NCBI GenBank assembly: GCA_002737635.1
Contig: NSIC01000006.1
Location: 1-33,898 of the forward strand
DNA from: Acidimicrobium sp.
GTDB taxonomy: Bacteria; Actinomycetota; Acidimicrobiia; Acidimicrobiales; Ilumatobacteraceae
Direction: 5' to 3'
Length of the DNA stretch: 33,898 nt
The position numbers were made by a program, and so were the translations under genes. Shown here in pieces: positions 15,334 through 23,386 of this stretch. The notes below the pieces were generated by a model, which was given only the letters and a program-made list of their open reading frames with translations, was not told the DNA's origin and searched no databases. Each line of letters opens with the position of its first letter. The first letter of the stretch is position 1.

Positions 15334-16716
15334 ATGCGCGGCCTTCGCGGTCGCATGATCCTTTATTTCAGTCTTAGTGCTTTCGCGGCCGCTCTTTCTT
15401 TGAGCATCGTTACTTATGCATCGACTCGTGCTTACTTGCTCGACCAACGGTCTGAACTGGCAACGAGTCAAGCGATCAATAACGCACAGTTGCTGCGCAC
15501 GCTCGTTGCCGTAAACTCGCAAGACGCTGGCGACATCGTCACCAACATCCGCACTGAAAGCGGGGGATACGCGATTCTGCACCTGGTCGATGAAGAATCA
15601 TTTTTTGCCCAAGAGCCTTTGCGCTTCACGCAATCAAACTTACCCAACGAACTCTTAACCAAAACTTTGGCTGGCCAAAGCGCCCGTCAACGGTTCGAGT
15701 TCAATGGTGAGCCATACGAAGCGCTCGGAATTTCAATTGCGGCAATTTCTGCAAACTATTTTGAAGCTTTTCCGTTGACTGATGTCGAACGCACGCTGAA
15801 TACGATTCGTACAACACTCATTTTCGGAATCATTTTGATCACAATTGCAGGTGGCATCTTCGGTTTTTCAAGCAGCGGCAGCGTGTTGCGACCATTACGC
15901 CGAGTCGCATCAGTTGCTACTGATATCGCATCAGGCGGTCTCGATGTGCGCCTTGAAGATGAAAGCGACCCGGAACTCTCAAGACTTGCTGTTTCGTTCA
16001 ACAACATGGTCGATGCAGTGCAAAACCGAATTCAACGCGAAACGCGATTCGCCAGCGATGTGAGTCATGAACTTCGCTCGCCGATCACTGCGCTCGCCGC
16101 AGCAGTCGAGGTGTTGCAAAGTCGCCGTGACGATCTGAGCGATCGCAACAAACAAGCATTCGACATTATCGCCAGCCAAGTTCATCGCTTCGATCGCACC
16201 GTTCTTGACTTGCTCGAATTGTCGCGCCTCGACGCTGGCGCCGGCAAAACCCAGGAAGAAATTGTCAATCTTGCCGATCTTGTCAAGCGCGTTTGCCAGC
16301 GTCACGGCTTCGCTGAAGTCGCTTTTGCGACAACGCTTGATGCCGACGATGAAGCCGTCATCGATAAACGCAGAATCGAACGTATCGTTTTAAATCTGCT
16401 TGAAAACGCCCGTGATCATGCTGGCGGTGCAATTTTGATTGCAGTGAGTGGTGATGAAAACCAATTACATATCGCAGTTGATGATGCTGGTGCAGGTGTC
16501 GCTCAAAGCGAACGCGAAAGAATTTTTGAGCGCTTCGCCAGAGGCACCGCATCACGAAACAGCACTGGCAGTGGGCTCGGTCTGGCAATCGTGCAAGAAC
16601 ACGCGCGTGCTCTTGGCGGACATGCGTGGGTCGAGACAAATAGCAACGGTGGCGCGAGGTTTATCGTCTCAATATTGCGCCAAAAATCAGCCGAATTGAC
16701 GAGACCGATGTTATGA
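15334..16716 (+). CDS. Membrane sensor histidine kinase, MtrB-like
   Basis: From ATG 15334 the protein has 460 residues. The first membrane segment is at about 8-28, an extracellular sensor at 29-158, and the second membrane segment at 160-180. HAMP follows with LRPLRRVASVATDIASG, then HisKA with phospho-acceptor His245 in FASDVSHELRSP, and a HATPase with N box NLLENARDH, G1 DDAGAG and G2 GSGLGLAIV. The ORF track starts at GTG 15259, adding 25 polar residues with a codon pattern unlike the gene. I prefer 15334, where MRGLRGRMILYFSL leads straight into the membrane helix, but no Shine-Dalgarno marks either start. The stop overlaps the lipoprotein start as ATGA. Confidence 0.9.
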   Translation: MRGLRGRMILYFSLSAFAAALSLSIVTYASTRAYLLDQRSELATSQAINNAQLLRTLVAVNSQDAGDIVTNIRTESGGYAILHLVDEESFFAQEPLRFTQSNLPNELLTKTLAGQSARQRFEFNGEPYEALGISIAAISANYFEAFPLTDVERTLNTIRTTLIFGIILITIAGGIFGFSSSGSVLRPLRRVASVATDIASGGLDVRLEDESDPELSRLAVSFNNMVDAVQNRIQRETRFASDVSHELRSPITALAAAVEVLQSRRDDLSDRNKQAFDIIASQVHRFDRTVLDLLELSRLDAGAGKTQEEIVNLADLVKRVCQRHGFAEVAFATTLDADDEAVIDKRRIERIVLNLLENARDHAGGAILIAVSGDENQLHIAVDDAGAGVAQSERERIFERFARGTASRNSTGSGLGLAIVQEHARALGGHAWVETNSNGGARFIVSILRQKSAELTRPML

Positions 16717-17342
16717 AAAGGCTGATCGCGGTCGTTGTGTTAATAGCCATCAGCAGTTGTGGCGTACCAAGCACGAGCAAAGTAATCCAACTTTCGCCGT
16801 CAGAGTTGCCATCAGAACTCAGTGAACAAACGACAACAACTTCAACTACTACCACGACGATTCTCATCGACGAATCTGTCGAAGATAGGGCGACTTCGTT
16901 ACCAGAAGTTCTCGCTGAGCCAATTGAACTCTATTACATAAGTGCAAATCGGCTCGTTGCAACAACTTTGACGATTGCGAGCCCCGCAACCACTTCGCAA
17001 GTTTTAGCCGCTTTAATTGCCGGACCCCCACCTGGCGACAATGGAGTGGGTCTGCGTAGTGCACTACCGCTGAATCTGAATGCTGAAATACAAATATCTA
17101 AGGGCATCTTGCAAATAGACACAAGTTCTCAATTCTTGAGCGATCTCTCGCCAATTGATCAACGCTTGGCAATCGCTCAGATAGTTTTGACTTTCACCCG
17201 TCGTCCAGGCGTCGGCCAAATAATTTTTACGGTCGACGGACAAAGCATTGCCGTACCGCGTGGCCGAGGTGATCTCGCTAAACCTGGCACTGCAGTTAGT
17301 TTCGATGACTACTCATCACTATTAGTGACAGTCGCCGGCTAA
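16713..17342 (+). CDS. GerMN-domain lipoprotein, LpqB-like
   Basis: A 209-residue secreted lipoprotein. A hydrophobic signal (residues 4-14) ends in the lipobox ISSC with Cys16. A Thr/Ser-rich linker (about 40-50) follows, then a GerMN (sporulation and germination) domain at about 70-205 with LRSALP and FLSDLS. LpqB follows MtrB in many Actinobacteria and modulates it. This protein has the GerMN part but not the beta-propeller of full LpqB, which is near 580 residues. Coupled to the kinase by ATGA, it probably senses or tunes it at the outer face of the membrane. The stop is 9 bases from the converging era stop. Confidence 0.82.
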   Translation: MKRLIAVVVLIAISSCGVPSTSKVIQLSPSELPSELSEQTTTTSTTTTTILIDESVEDRATSLPEVLAEPIELYYISANRLVATTLTIASPATTSQVLAALIAGPPPGDNGVGLRSALPLNLNAEIQISKGILQIDTSSQFLSDLSPIDQRLAIAQIVLTFTRRPGVGQIIFTVDGQSIAVPRGRGDLAKPGTAVSFDDYSSLLVTVAG

Positions 17343-17351
17343 TCGCTTTAT

Positions 17352-18191
17352 CTAGTAGCCGAGGCGCTCGACCCGGTCGGCTCGATGTTGCCAGTCTTTG
17401 TCGACCACGACGAAAAGTTCGAGAAATGCACCTTCGGGCATCTGCTTGCGAACTTCAATGCCAACCGACTTGAGCACACTGCCTGATTTGCCAATCACCA
17501 TGCCTTTTTGACTTTTGCGCTCGACAACTATTTCGCAACGCACCCGAGGCCACTCCCATTCGGTGACGCGCGTGGCAATCGAATACGGCAACTCGTCACG
17601 AGTGACTGCCAACAACTGTTCGCGCACTAGTTCTGCCACCCACTGCGCTTGCGGCGTCTCAGATGTCATCTCGGGCGGATACATCGCCTGACCAATCGGG
17701 GCCCGCTTTACAAGTTCGGCGATCAATTGCTCGACACCCTCGCCAGTCTTGGCCGACACCGGAAAGTATTCGGCTGCACCCAAAGAAGAAATCGCGCTCA
17801 ACTGCGCCAGCAACTTTGCGTTGGAGACGGCATCAATCTTATTGATCACGACTATTGCGTTTTGAACATCGAGTTGCTCACTCACCCACTTGTCGCCTGT
17901 GCCAAAAGTTTGGGTCGCATCTATCAACAGACACACAATGTCTACGTCACGCATCGACTCAAGGGCTGTTGCGTTGACACGCTCACCGAGTGCCGTCGTC
18001 GCCTTGTGCAGACCTGGTGTATCGACAAAGACAAGTTGAGTGTCGTCAATATTGAGAATGCCCCGCACACGCGTTCGCGTTGTTTGCGGTTTGTTAGAAA
18101 CGATGCTGACCTTTTTTCCGATCAATCTATTGAGCAAAGTTGACTTGCCGACATTGGGTCGACCGACCAAAGAAATAAAGGCACTACGCAC
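17352..18191 (-). CDS. era: GTPase Era
   Basis: A ribosome-assembly GTPase that binds 16S rRNA. The protein has 279 residues. G1 is GRPNVGKST (10-18), G3 DTPG (57-60) and G4 NKID (117-120). SAKTGEG is G5. The C-terminal KH domain contains GMVIGKSGSVLKSVG near 230-244. The start is GTG at 18191, preceded by TAGCCT and 6 bases, so the message is probably leaderless. The ybeY and recO genes, its usual neighbours, are in the same window but separated. Confidence 0.96.
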   Translation of the reverse strand: MRSAFISLVGRPNVGKSTLLNRLIGKKVSIVSNKPQTTRTRVRGILNIDDTQLVFVDTPGLHKATTALGERVNATALESMRDVDIVCLLIDATQTFGTGDKWVSEQLDVQNAIVVINKIDAVSNAKLLAQLSAISSLGAAEYFPVSAKTGEGVEQLIAELVKRAPIGQAMYPPEMTSETPQAQWVAELVREQLLAVTRDELPYSIATRVTEWEWPRVRCEIVVERKSQKGMVIGKSGSVLKSVGIEVRKQMPEGAFLELFVVVDKDWQHRADRVERLGY

Positions 18192-18203
18192 GAAAGAAGG
18201 CTA
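18192..18203 (-). promoter_or_regulatory. Leaderless-type -10 box for era
   Basis: On the minus strand TAGCCT is followed by TCTTTC and the GTG start of era. It has perfect TAnnnT form at 6-base spacing and no Shine-Dalgarno. Confidence 0.6.
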
Positions 18204-18239
18204 CCGAGATGAGATGCATCGATCTGCCAGAATTGAATA

Positions 18240-18680
18240 ATGTTAAACATTGATTGGCGCAAATGGTTTGATCGAATGCAACCACAGACGTTGCAGATCG
18301 CAGCGATGTTGCTCTATCTAAATGGCTTTTTTGCCCTAATCAGCGTCATTGATACGACAGATTATTTGGGATATCTGCGCAATCGCTTCTCTATCGGCGT
18401 GGTCGTTGGCTTGATAGTCGTCGCGTTGCACGCTCTTTCGGGTTTGTTGATGGCCAATGACCTAAAACTTGGATACAAGTTCGCGATCATTGCCGCGTTT
18501 TCACCGTTCGCCTTGAGGTTCTGGGCGTATACAGACCTTGAAAACGTGAGTGGCATCGGCTCGTCGTTCTATCGCAAACTAAGCGGAGGCAGCACTATTA
18601 GTTTGGTCTTCGAGATTGCGCTGTGCGCGCTGATCTTGCATCCACAAAGTCGGAGCCATCAGAAGATCTGGTATCGCTAG
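18240..18680 (+). CDS. Small four-helix membrane protein of unknown function
   Basis: A 146-residue protein with four hydrophobic segments at about 18-37, 52-72, 79-97 and 119-134, a basic N-terminus (WRKWFDRM) and a polar tail. I do not recognise the family. The ATG at 18240 is preceded by CAGAAT and 6 bases, the same near-leaderless pattern as the response regulator gene. It diverges from era across 48 bases and precedes the MaoC gene by 42 bases. Coding character is supported by the continuous hydrophobic pattern and isolation from other frames. Confidence 0.75.
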   Translation: MLNIDWRKWFDRMQPQTLQIAAMLLYLNGFFALISVIDTTDYLGYLRNRFSIGVVVGLIVVALHALSGLLMANDLKLGYKFAIIAAFSPFALRFWAYTDLENVSGIGSSFYRKLSGGSTISLVFEIALCALILHPQSRSHQKIWYR

Positions 18681-18722
18681 TTCAGTTCGTCACGCCGACC
18701 GACAGCCTGCCAAACTAGGGTC

Positions 18723-19181
18723 ATGGCAAAGCTTGTTATCAAAAATATTGACGAACTGAAGAACCAAAGCGGCAAACATCTCGGCTATTCCGAATATCTG
18801 ACGATCACCCAAGAGCAAGTTAATTTATTCGCCGATGCGACCGGCGATCACCAGTGGATTCACATCGATGTCGAGCGTGCTAAAGCTGGTCCTTTTGGTG
18901 GACCAATCGCCCACGGCTATTTGACTCTTTCGCTCGGACCAGTTTTTCTACCGCAAATTTTTAGCGTTGAAGGTATCGCGATGGGCGTCAACTATGGCAC
19001 GAATAAGGTTCGCTTCATGTCGCCAGTGCCGGTGGGTTCAAAACTTCGTGCTGGCGTAAAACTTTTGAGTGTCGAGGATGTAACTGGCGGCGTGCAGGTC
19101 ACGCTCGAAACTACATTCGAAGTTGAAGGTGCAAAAAAACCATCTTGTGTCGCAGAAGTTGTCTTTCGCTACTACTCGTGA
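18723..19181 (+). CDS. MaoC-like (R)-specific enoyl-CoA hydratase
   Basis: A single hot-dog-domain protein of 152 residues. The hydratase-2 motif is FADATGDHQWIHID with catalytic Asp42 and His47, followed by FGGPIAHGYLTLSL, typical of MaoC/PhaJ proteins. It probably hydrates enoyl-CoA in lipid turnover, which fits the nearby acyl-CoA dehydrogenase. The ATG at 18723 has AGGG 3 bases upstream and also CAAACT 6 bases upstream, so its translation mode is unclear. It converges on the F420 oxidoreductase gene with an 11-base gap. Confidence 0.9.
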   Translation: MAKLVIKNIDELKNQSGKHLGYSEYLTITQEQVNLFADATGDHQWIHIDVERAKAGPFGGPIAHGYLTLSLGPVFLPQIFSVEGIAMGVNYGTNKVRFMSPVPVGSKLRAGVKLLSVEDVTGGVQVTLETTFEVEGAKKPSCVAEVVFRYYS

Positions 19182-19192
19182 CGGCAATCTAG

Positions 19193-20161
19193 TTATCTGA
19201 AGTTCTTCATAACTTCGGCAAAAAGTTCGACAGTTTCGGTGCTCGGATAGTCGGCGCACCACGGCACGAAACCGCTGCAACCAAGATCAATATATTTCTG
19301 AACCTTCTCAGTTACCTGCTCGACAGTGCCGACGAGATTATTGCTTTGCCATTCGTCAAACGGGTCGGCGCGCAGACTCAACGAGCCCGCAGCCTTGATT
19401 TCTTTTTCGGTTCGCCGAATGAAAACGTCTGGCGACCAAGTCTTTCGAATCTCTGATTCGTCGCGACCCACGGCTGCGCAGTGACCTTTCAGAATTTCTC
19501 GCTTTCGCGCAAATTCTTCGGGGCTGCCACCGAAGTTCGAGTAATCGGCATAACGCGCCACGACTCGAAGAGTTAATTGCTCGCCCCCGCCGCCAATCCA
19601 AATTGGTGGGTGCGGCTTTTGCAACGGCTTCGGGTCACAGTTGCCCCGCACCAAGTTGTAATACTTGCCGGCATAAGTAGTTTCTTCTTCGGTCCACATT
19701 GAGCGCACAATCTCCACGCACTCTCGCAACATCGCGATTCGAACTTTCGGTTCGGGAAAGTCGTAGCCATATCCACGACACTCGTTCTCGTACCAGCCCG
19801 CACCAATACCCCAATCGAGGCGGCCACCAGAGATAACATCGAGCGTCGAAGTTATTTTCGCCAACAAACTGGGCTCGCGATAAAGATTGCAACCAACCAT
19901 TTGACCGAGTCTGATTTTTGAAGTTCGCTGACTTATCGCCGCCATCATCGTCCAACATTCAAAAACTGTTTCGTGTGCGGGTCGGGGCACATTATGAAAG
20001 TGGTCGTAAACCCAAATCGAGTCGTAACCGAGTTTTTCTGCCAATTGGGCGACTTCAACTGCTTTGTTCCATTTGGCAACAGGGTCTGAGATCGTGACTA
20101 ACTCCATTTTCCAACCTTGCGGAATGAACACGCCAAATACCGTGTGCTGTTTGGTCGTCAT
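19193..20161 (-). CDS. LLM-class F420-dependent oxidoreductase
   Basis: A luciferase-like TIM-barrel protein of 322 residues. Typical blocks are VAQLAEKLGYDSIWVYDHF near 38-56, the segment around LGQMVGCNLYREPSLLAKITSTLD, GRLDWGIGAGWYENE, and PPIWIGGGGEQLTLR. These fit the F420 group of actinobacterial LLM enzymes; the cofactor is inferred from family. The substrate is unknown. The ATG overlaps the acyl-CoA dehydrogenase stop as ATGA (20158-20161), so the two are cotranslated and may act in one lipid or alcohol oxidation route. Confidence 0.9.
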   Translation of the reverse strand: MTTKQHTVFGVFIPQGWKMELVTISDPVAKWNKAVEVAQLAEKLGYDSIWVYDHFHNVPRPAHETVFECWTMMAAISQRTSKIRLGQMVGCNLYREPSLLAKITSTLDVISGGRLDWGIGAGWYENECRGYGYDFPEPKVRIAMLRECVEIVRSMWTEEETTYAGKYYNLVRGNCDPKPLQKPHPPIWIGGGGEQLTLRVVARYADYSNFGGSPEEFARKREILKGHCAAVGRDESEIRKTWSPDVFIRRTEKEIKAAGSLSLRADPFDEWQSNNLVGTVEQVTEKVQKYIDLGCSGFVPWCADYPSTETVELFAEVMKNFR

Positions 20162-21378
20162 AGTGGCAGATCTCCCGTCGCAGACTTGGTCGAGCCGTGA
20201 TCTTTATAGGCAGCGATCGTGCGTTGCGCGATGCGCATCTGATGTATCTCATCGGCGCCATCGGCAAAGCGGCTCCATCGGGCTTGTTGCAACATGTGTG
20301 CTAGGGGCGTATCGGTCGAATAGCCGAGTGCGCCGTGCACTTGAATTGCACGGTCGATGATTCTCCACAAACTATTGGCCACGAAATGTTTCGCCATCGA
20401 AACTTCTGACGTAAAACTCTGGCCATTTTCGATCTTGTATGCCGCGTGCAACACCATCAGTTTGCACTGATAGAGCTCCATCGCCGAGTCGGCGATCAGC
20501 CATTGAATGCCTTGTTTTTCGGCAAGTACCGAGCCATGTGAATATCGCTTCAATGCGCGATCGACCATCATGTCGAGTGCAATTTCTGCCTGACCGATCC
20601 AACGCATGCAATGCGCGAGTCGGGCTGGACCGAGTCGGTATTGTCCGAGCAAGTGACCTTGACCGCGCCCACCCAACATATTTTTTGCTGGCACCCGCAG
20701 GTCTTGCAACAAAATCTCACAATGATTATGACCGCCCGACATTGTTTCGACATCGCGGACAATGTTGAAACCTTCACTAGGAATGTCGACAATGAAACAA
20801 GAGTTCGCTGCTTGGGGCAGATCGGGATTATCTTCGGTGCGCGCGACCAATAGCGCGAACTGGGCGCCGCGTGCGCCAGAAATAAACCACTTGTGGCCGT
20901 TGATTACCCATTCGTCGCCGTCTTGATAAGCCTGCGTTTTAATCAGCGTCGGATCACTGCCGGCAACCTCGGGCTCGGTCATCGCGAAACAACTACGTGC
21001 AGTGCCCTCACAAAGAGGTCGCAAATATTTCTCTTTCTGCTCGTCAGTTGCCCAGTGTAAAAGAGTGTGTTGATTACCTTCGTCTGGCGCCTGAGCGTTC
21101 AGCACGAATGGACCAATGCTTACTTTCGCCGCCTCAGCAGAAACCGCGGCCATTGCTGTCGGACCAAGACCCATGCCACCCCACTCAGCAGGCATGTGCG
21201 GCAACCACAAGTGCCAATGTTCGCGAGCTCGACCGCGCAACTTGACGATTGTGCGCACAACTTCGCCACGATCTTTTTGATCAATTGCACCCCATTGAGG
21301 TCGCACTTCAGAATCCATGAATTCGCGAACCTTCATACGAACAGTTTCAACTTCTGGTGAAAATGAAAAATCAATCAA
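20158..21378 (-). CDS. Acyl-CoA dehydrogenase (ACAD10/11-like)
   Basis: A flavoprotein of 406 residues that oxidises acyl-CoA to enoyl-CoA. The FAD/substrate motif is CFAMTEPEVAGSDPT, and QVHGALGYSTDTPL lies in the C-terminal helical domain. The block ADGADEIH (372-379) corresponds to the DGPDEVH of the ACAD10/11 group, in which Asp acts as catalytic base. The start is TTG at 21378, supported by GGAG 9 bases upstream and the usual FSPEVE-type beginning. It is the first gene of a two-gene unit with the F420 oxidoreductase. Confidence 0.92.
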   Translation of the reverse strand: MIDFSFSPEVETVRMKVREFMDSEVRPQWGAIDQKDRGEVVRTIVKLRGRAREHWHLWLPHMPAEWGGMGLGPTAMAAVSAEAAKVSIGPFVLNAQAPDEGNQHTLLHWATDEQKEKYLRPLCEGTARSCFAMTEPEVAGSDPTLIKTQAYQDGDEWVINGHKWFISGARGAQFALLVARTEDNPDLPQAANSCFIVDIPSEGFNIVRDVETMSGGHNHCEILLQDLRVPAKNMLGGRGQGHLLGQYRLGPARLAHCMRWIGQAEIALDMMVDRALKRYSHGSVLAEKQGIQWLIADSAMELYQCKLMVLHAAYKIENGQSFTSEVSMAKHFVANSLWRIIDRAIQVHGALGYSTDTPLAHMLQQARWSRFADGADEIHQMRIAQRTIAAYKDHGSTKSATGDLPL

Positions 21379-21409
21379 GGCAAATGTCTCCGGTGTTAGT
21401 TTGTCAGAC

Positions 21410-21420
21410 TTGTGTCACAA
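21410..21420. promoter_or_regulatory. Palindrome in the divergent acyl-CoA dehydrogenase / menG region
   Basis: TTGTG-t-CACAA is a perfect 11-bp palindrome placed 32 bases upstream of the dehydrogenase start and 46 upstream of menG. It could be a regulator half-site pair (TetR- or GntR-like size). No second copy is seen nearby. Confidence 0.3.
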
Positions 21421-21453
21421 AACCACTACTAGCGCGACCAAACCGAGATCCCG

Positions 21454-21466
21454 TAGCCTGACACGC
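21454..21466 (+). promoter_or_regulatory. Leaderless-type -10 box for menG
   Basis: TAGCCT followed by 7 bases (GACACGC) and GTG at 21467. This supports the internal GTG over the upstream ATG of the ORF track, which lies inside the divergent gene. Confidence 0.55.
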
Positions 21467-22186
21467 GTGACAGGCAAGGCGCAAAAGCGCAACAAGTGGG
21501 ATCGCCAAGATCTGCCCAAGGGTGCAGAAAAGGTTGAGGCGGTGCGCGAAATGTTTGATGCAATCGCCCCAAGATACGACTTCGTTAATCGTTTGATGAC
21601 TTTTAGATTGGATACTCGTTGGCGCAAAAAGACAATTGCCGCGCTCAATTTGCCCAAGGGTTCACGTGTGCTTGACCTAGCGAGTGGTACGGGTGATCTG
21701 TGCATCGAGCTTCAACAAAACGGTTACCAACCAATCTCAATGGACTTGTCGTTTGGCATGTTGAGCGCCGACCGCAGTGGAGCACCGCGAACACAGGTCG
21801 ACATTTTGAAACTACCAGTACCGAATATGTGCGTAGATGGTGTAACTTGCGGCTTTGCGTTGCGCAATCTTGAGAACTTGCAGATGTTTTTTATTGAACT
21901 GGCAAGAGTAACCCGACATGGTGGTCGCATCGCTCTGCTTGATGTGAGTGTGCCGACTAATCGGTTCGTGCGATTTGGCAACGGCATTTACTTTGGTCGC
22001 ATCGTGCCAATTATTGGTGGGTTATTCTCAGATCGGGCCGCTTACAAATATTTGCCACGAAGTGTCGCTTACCTACCATCAGCCGAAGAACTGATAGCGA
22101 TGTTGAGGCAATCAGGTTTCACCGATGCACAACACAAACAACTGTCCGGTGGCCTAACTCAATTGATCGTTGCCACGCGAAACTAA
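21467..22186 (+). CDS. menG: Demethylmenaquinone methyltransferase (MenG/UbiE)
   Basis: It methylates demethylmenaquinone with SAM, the last step of menaquinone synthesis. Motifs: VREMFDAIAPRYDFVNRLMT, the SAM loop VLDLASGTGDLCIEL, and GFALRNLEN with a late LLDVSVP block. The ORF track begins at 21317, inside the divergent dehydrogenase gene. The first 50 residues there are unlike UbiE, so I start at GTG 21467 (239 residues). That start has a TAGCCT box 7 bases upstream. The stop TAA directly abuts the menF ATG (TAAATG), so the two form an operon. Confidence 0.92.
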   Translation: MTGKAQKRNKWDRQDLPKGAEKVEAVREMFDAIAPRYDFVNRLMTFRLDTRWRKKTIAALNLPKGSRVLDLASGTGDLCIELQQNGYQPISMDLSFGMLSADRSGAPRTQVDILKLPVPNMCVDGVTCGFALRNLENLQMFFIELARVTRHGGRIALLDVSVPTNRFVRFGNGIYFGRIVPIIGGLFSDRAAYKYLPRSVAYLPSAEELIAMLRQSGFTDAQHKQLSGGLTQLIVATRN

Positions 22187-23377
22187 ATGCGCTCAACGAC
22201 TCAGTTACTCTCGGCGGTCACTGACCAGCAGATTGACCTAAACAACTTCGCGGCCGAAGACGGCTATCTATTCGTGCGAGACGGTGTCGGCGTCGCTGGT
22301 CGGGGTGTCGCCAAGCGAATTGGTCGCGATGAAGTCGCAACCGAGCTTGCCGCGATTAAAGATGACAACCAAAGTGGCATCGCGGATGCGGGCCCGATCG
22401 CAATTGGTTGCATCCCTTTCATTAGTAGCGACCCACATGAGTTTGTGATTCCCAGCGTTGTGATCGGCAAAACAGCCACGGGTCAACAATGGTTGACAAC
22501 GATTGATGATGCGGTTTTTGAATACCGAGCGCCGGCAACAACGATAGTCGCAGCATCGTTTTCAGTGAACCAAGGCGTTGCCATATCGCATTATCTTGAG
22601 GCGGTTCGTTCGACTGCTCAGGCGGTACGCGAGAAAAAACTCGACAAGGCCGTAATTGCTCGCGACATTTTTGTGACGAGCGATCGACCTTTTGACATTT
22701 GCGCTATCTTGCAACGCTTGAAATCATCGTTCGGGTCGAGCTACCGATACTTGGTTGACGGCTTTCTTGGCGCTTCGCCCGAGTTGCTTGTCGCTGTCCA
22801 AGGCAACAAGGTTTCAAGCCATCCACTCGCCGGCACTGCGCCACGCACGGGCGACCCGGATACGGATAAAAAAATTGCCAAAGACTTGGTCGCCAGCACT
22901 AAAAATCAACTTGAGCATCGCATCGTCATTGACATGGTGCACGAGACTTTATTGCCATGGTGCTCATTTCTTGACTGGCAACCTGAGCCATCGATAGTTG
23001 CAGTTGCAAATGTGCAACATCTCGGTACCGAAATTTCGGGCCAACTCAGCGAACCACGACCGAGTGTTCTTGATCTCGCTTACGCATTGTCGCCAACCCC
23101 GGCCCTTGGTGGTGCACCTAAACAAGCAGCGCTTGAGCAAATCGCGACGGTCGAAGGTATGAATCGGGGTCGCTACGGTGGCGCAGTCGGATATGTCAAC
23201 AAACAAGGCGAAGGGGTCTTCGCAGTTTCTATTCGTTGCGCCGAGTTCGACGCGGCGCGCAAGACTGCTCGCCTATTTGCTGGCGGTGGCATCGTCGGCG
23301 ATAGTGAGCCGATGAGCGAACTGGCCGAAACACAAGCCAAGTTTCAAGCGATGCTGGCAGCACTCATTCGACCGTAA
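22187..23377 (+). CDS. menF: Isochorismate synthase (MenF)
   Basis: It converts chorismate to isochorismate, the committed step of menaquinone synthesis. At 396 residues it is a chorismate-binding enzyme. Key features: Lys154 in LDKAVIARD (the catalytic base), Glu199 in GASPELL, HPLAGTAPRTG, EHRIVIDMV, ALSPTPALGGAPK, and the C-terminal FAGGGIVGDSEPMSELAETQAK. A siderophore or salicylate role (EntC/MbtI) is the alternative, but the menG-menF-menD setting makes MenF most likely. It begins immediately after the menG stop. Confidence 0.93.
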   Translation: MRSTTQLLSAVTDQQIDLNNFAAEDGYLFVRDGVGVAGRGVAKRIGRDEVATELAAIKDDNQSGIADAGPIAIGCIPFISSDPHEFVIPSVVIGKTATGQQWLTTIDDAVFEYRAPATTIVAASFSVNQGVAISHYLEAVRSTAQAVREKKLDKAVIARDIFVTSDRPFDICAILQRLKSSFGSSYRYLVDGFLGASPELLVAVQGNKVSSHPLAGTAPRTGDPDTDKKIAKDLVASTKNQLEHRIVIDMVHETLLPWCSFLDWQPEPSIVAVANVQHLGTEISGQLSEPRPSVLDLAYALSPTPALGGAPKQAALEQIATVEGMNRGRYGGAVGYVNKQGEGVFAVSIRCAEFDAARKTARLFAGGGIVGDSEPMSELAETQAKFQAMLAALIRP

Positions 23378-23386
23378 CTAACAAAA

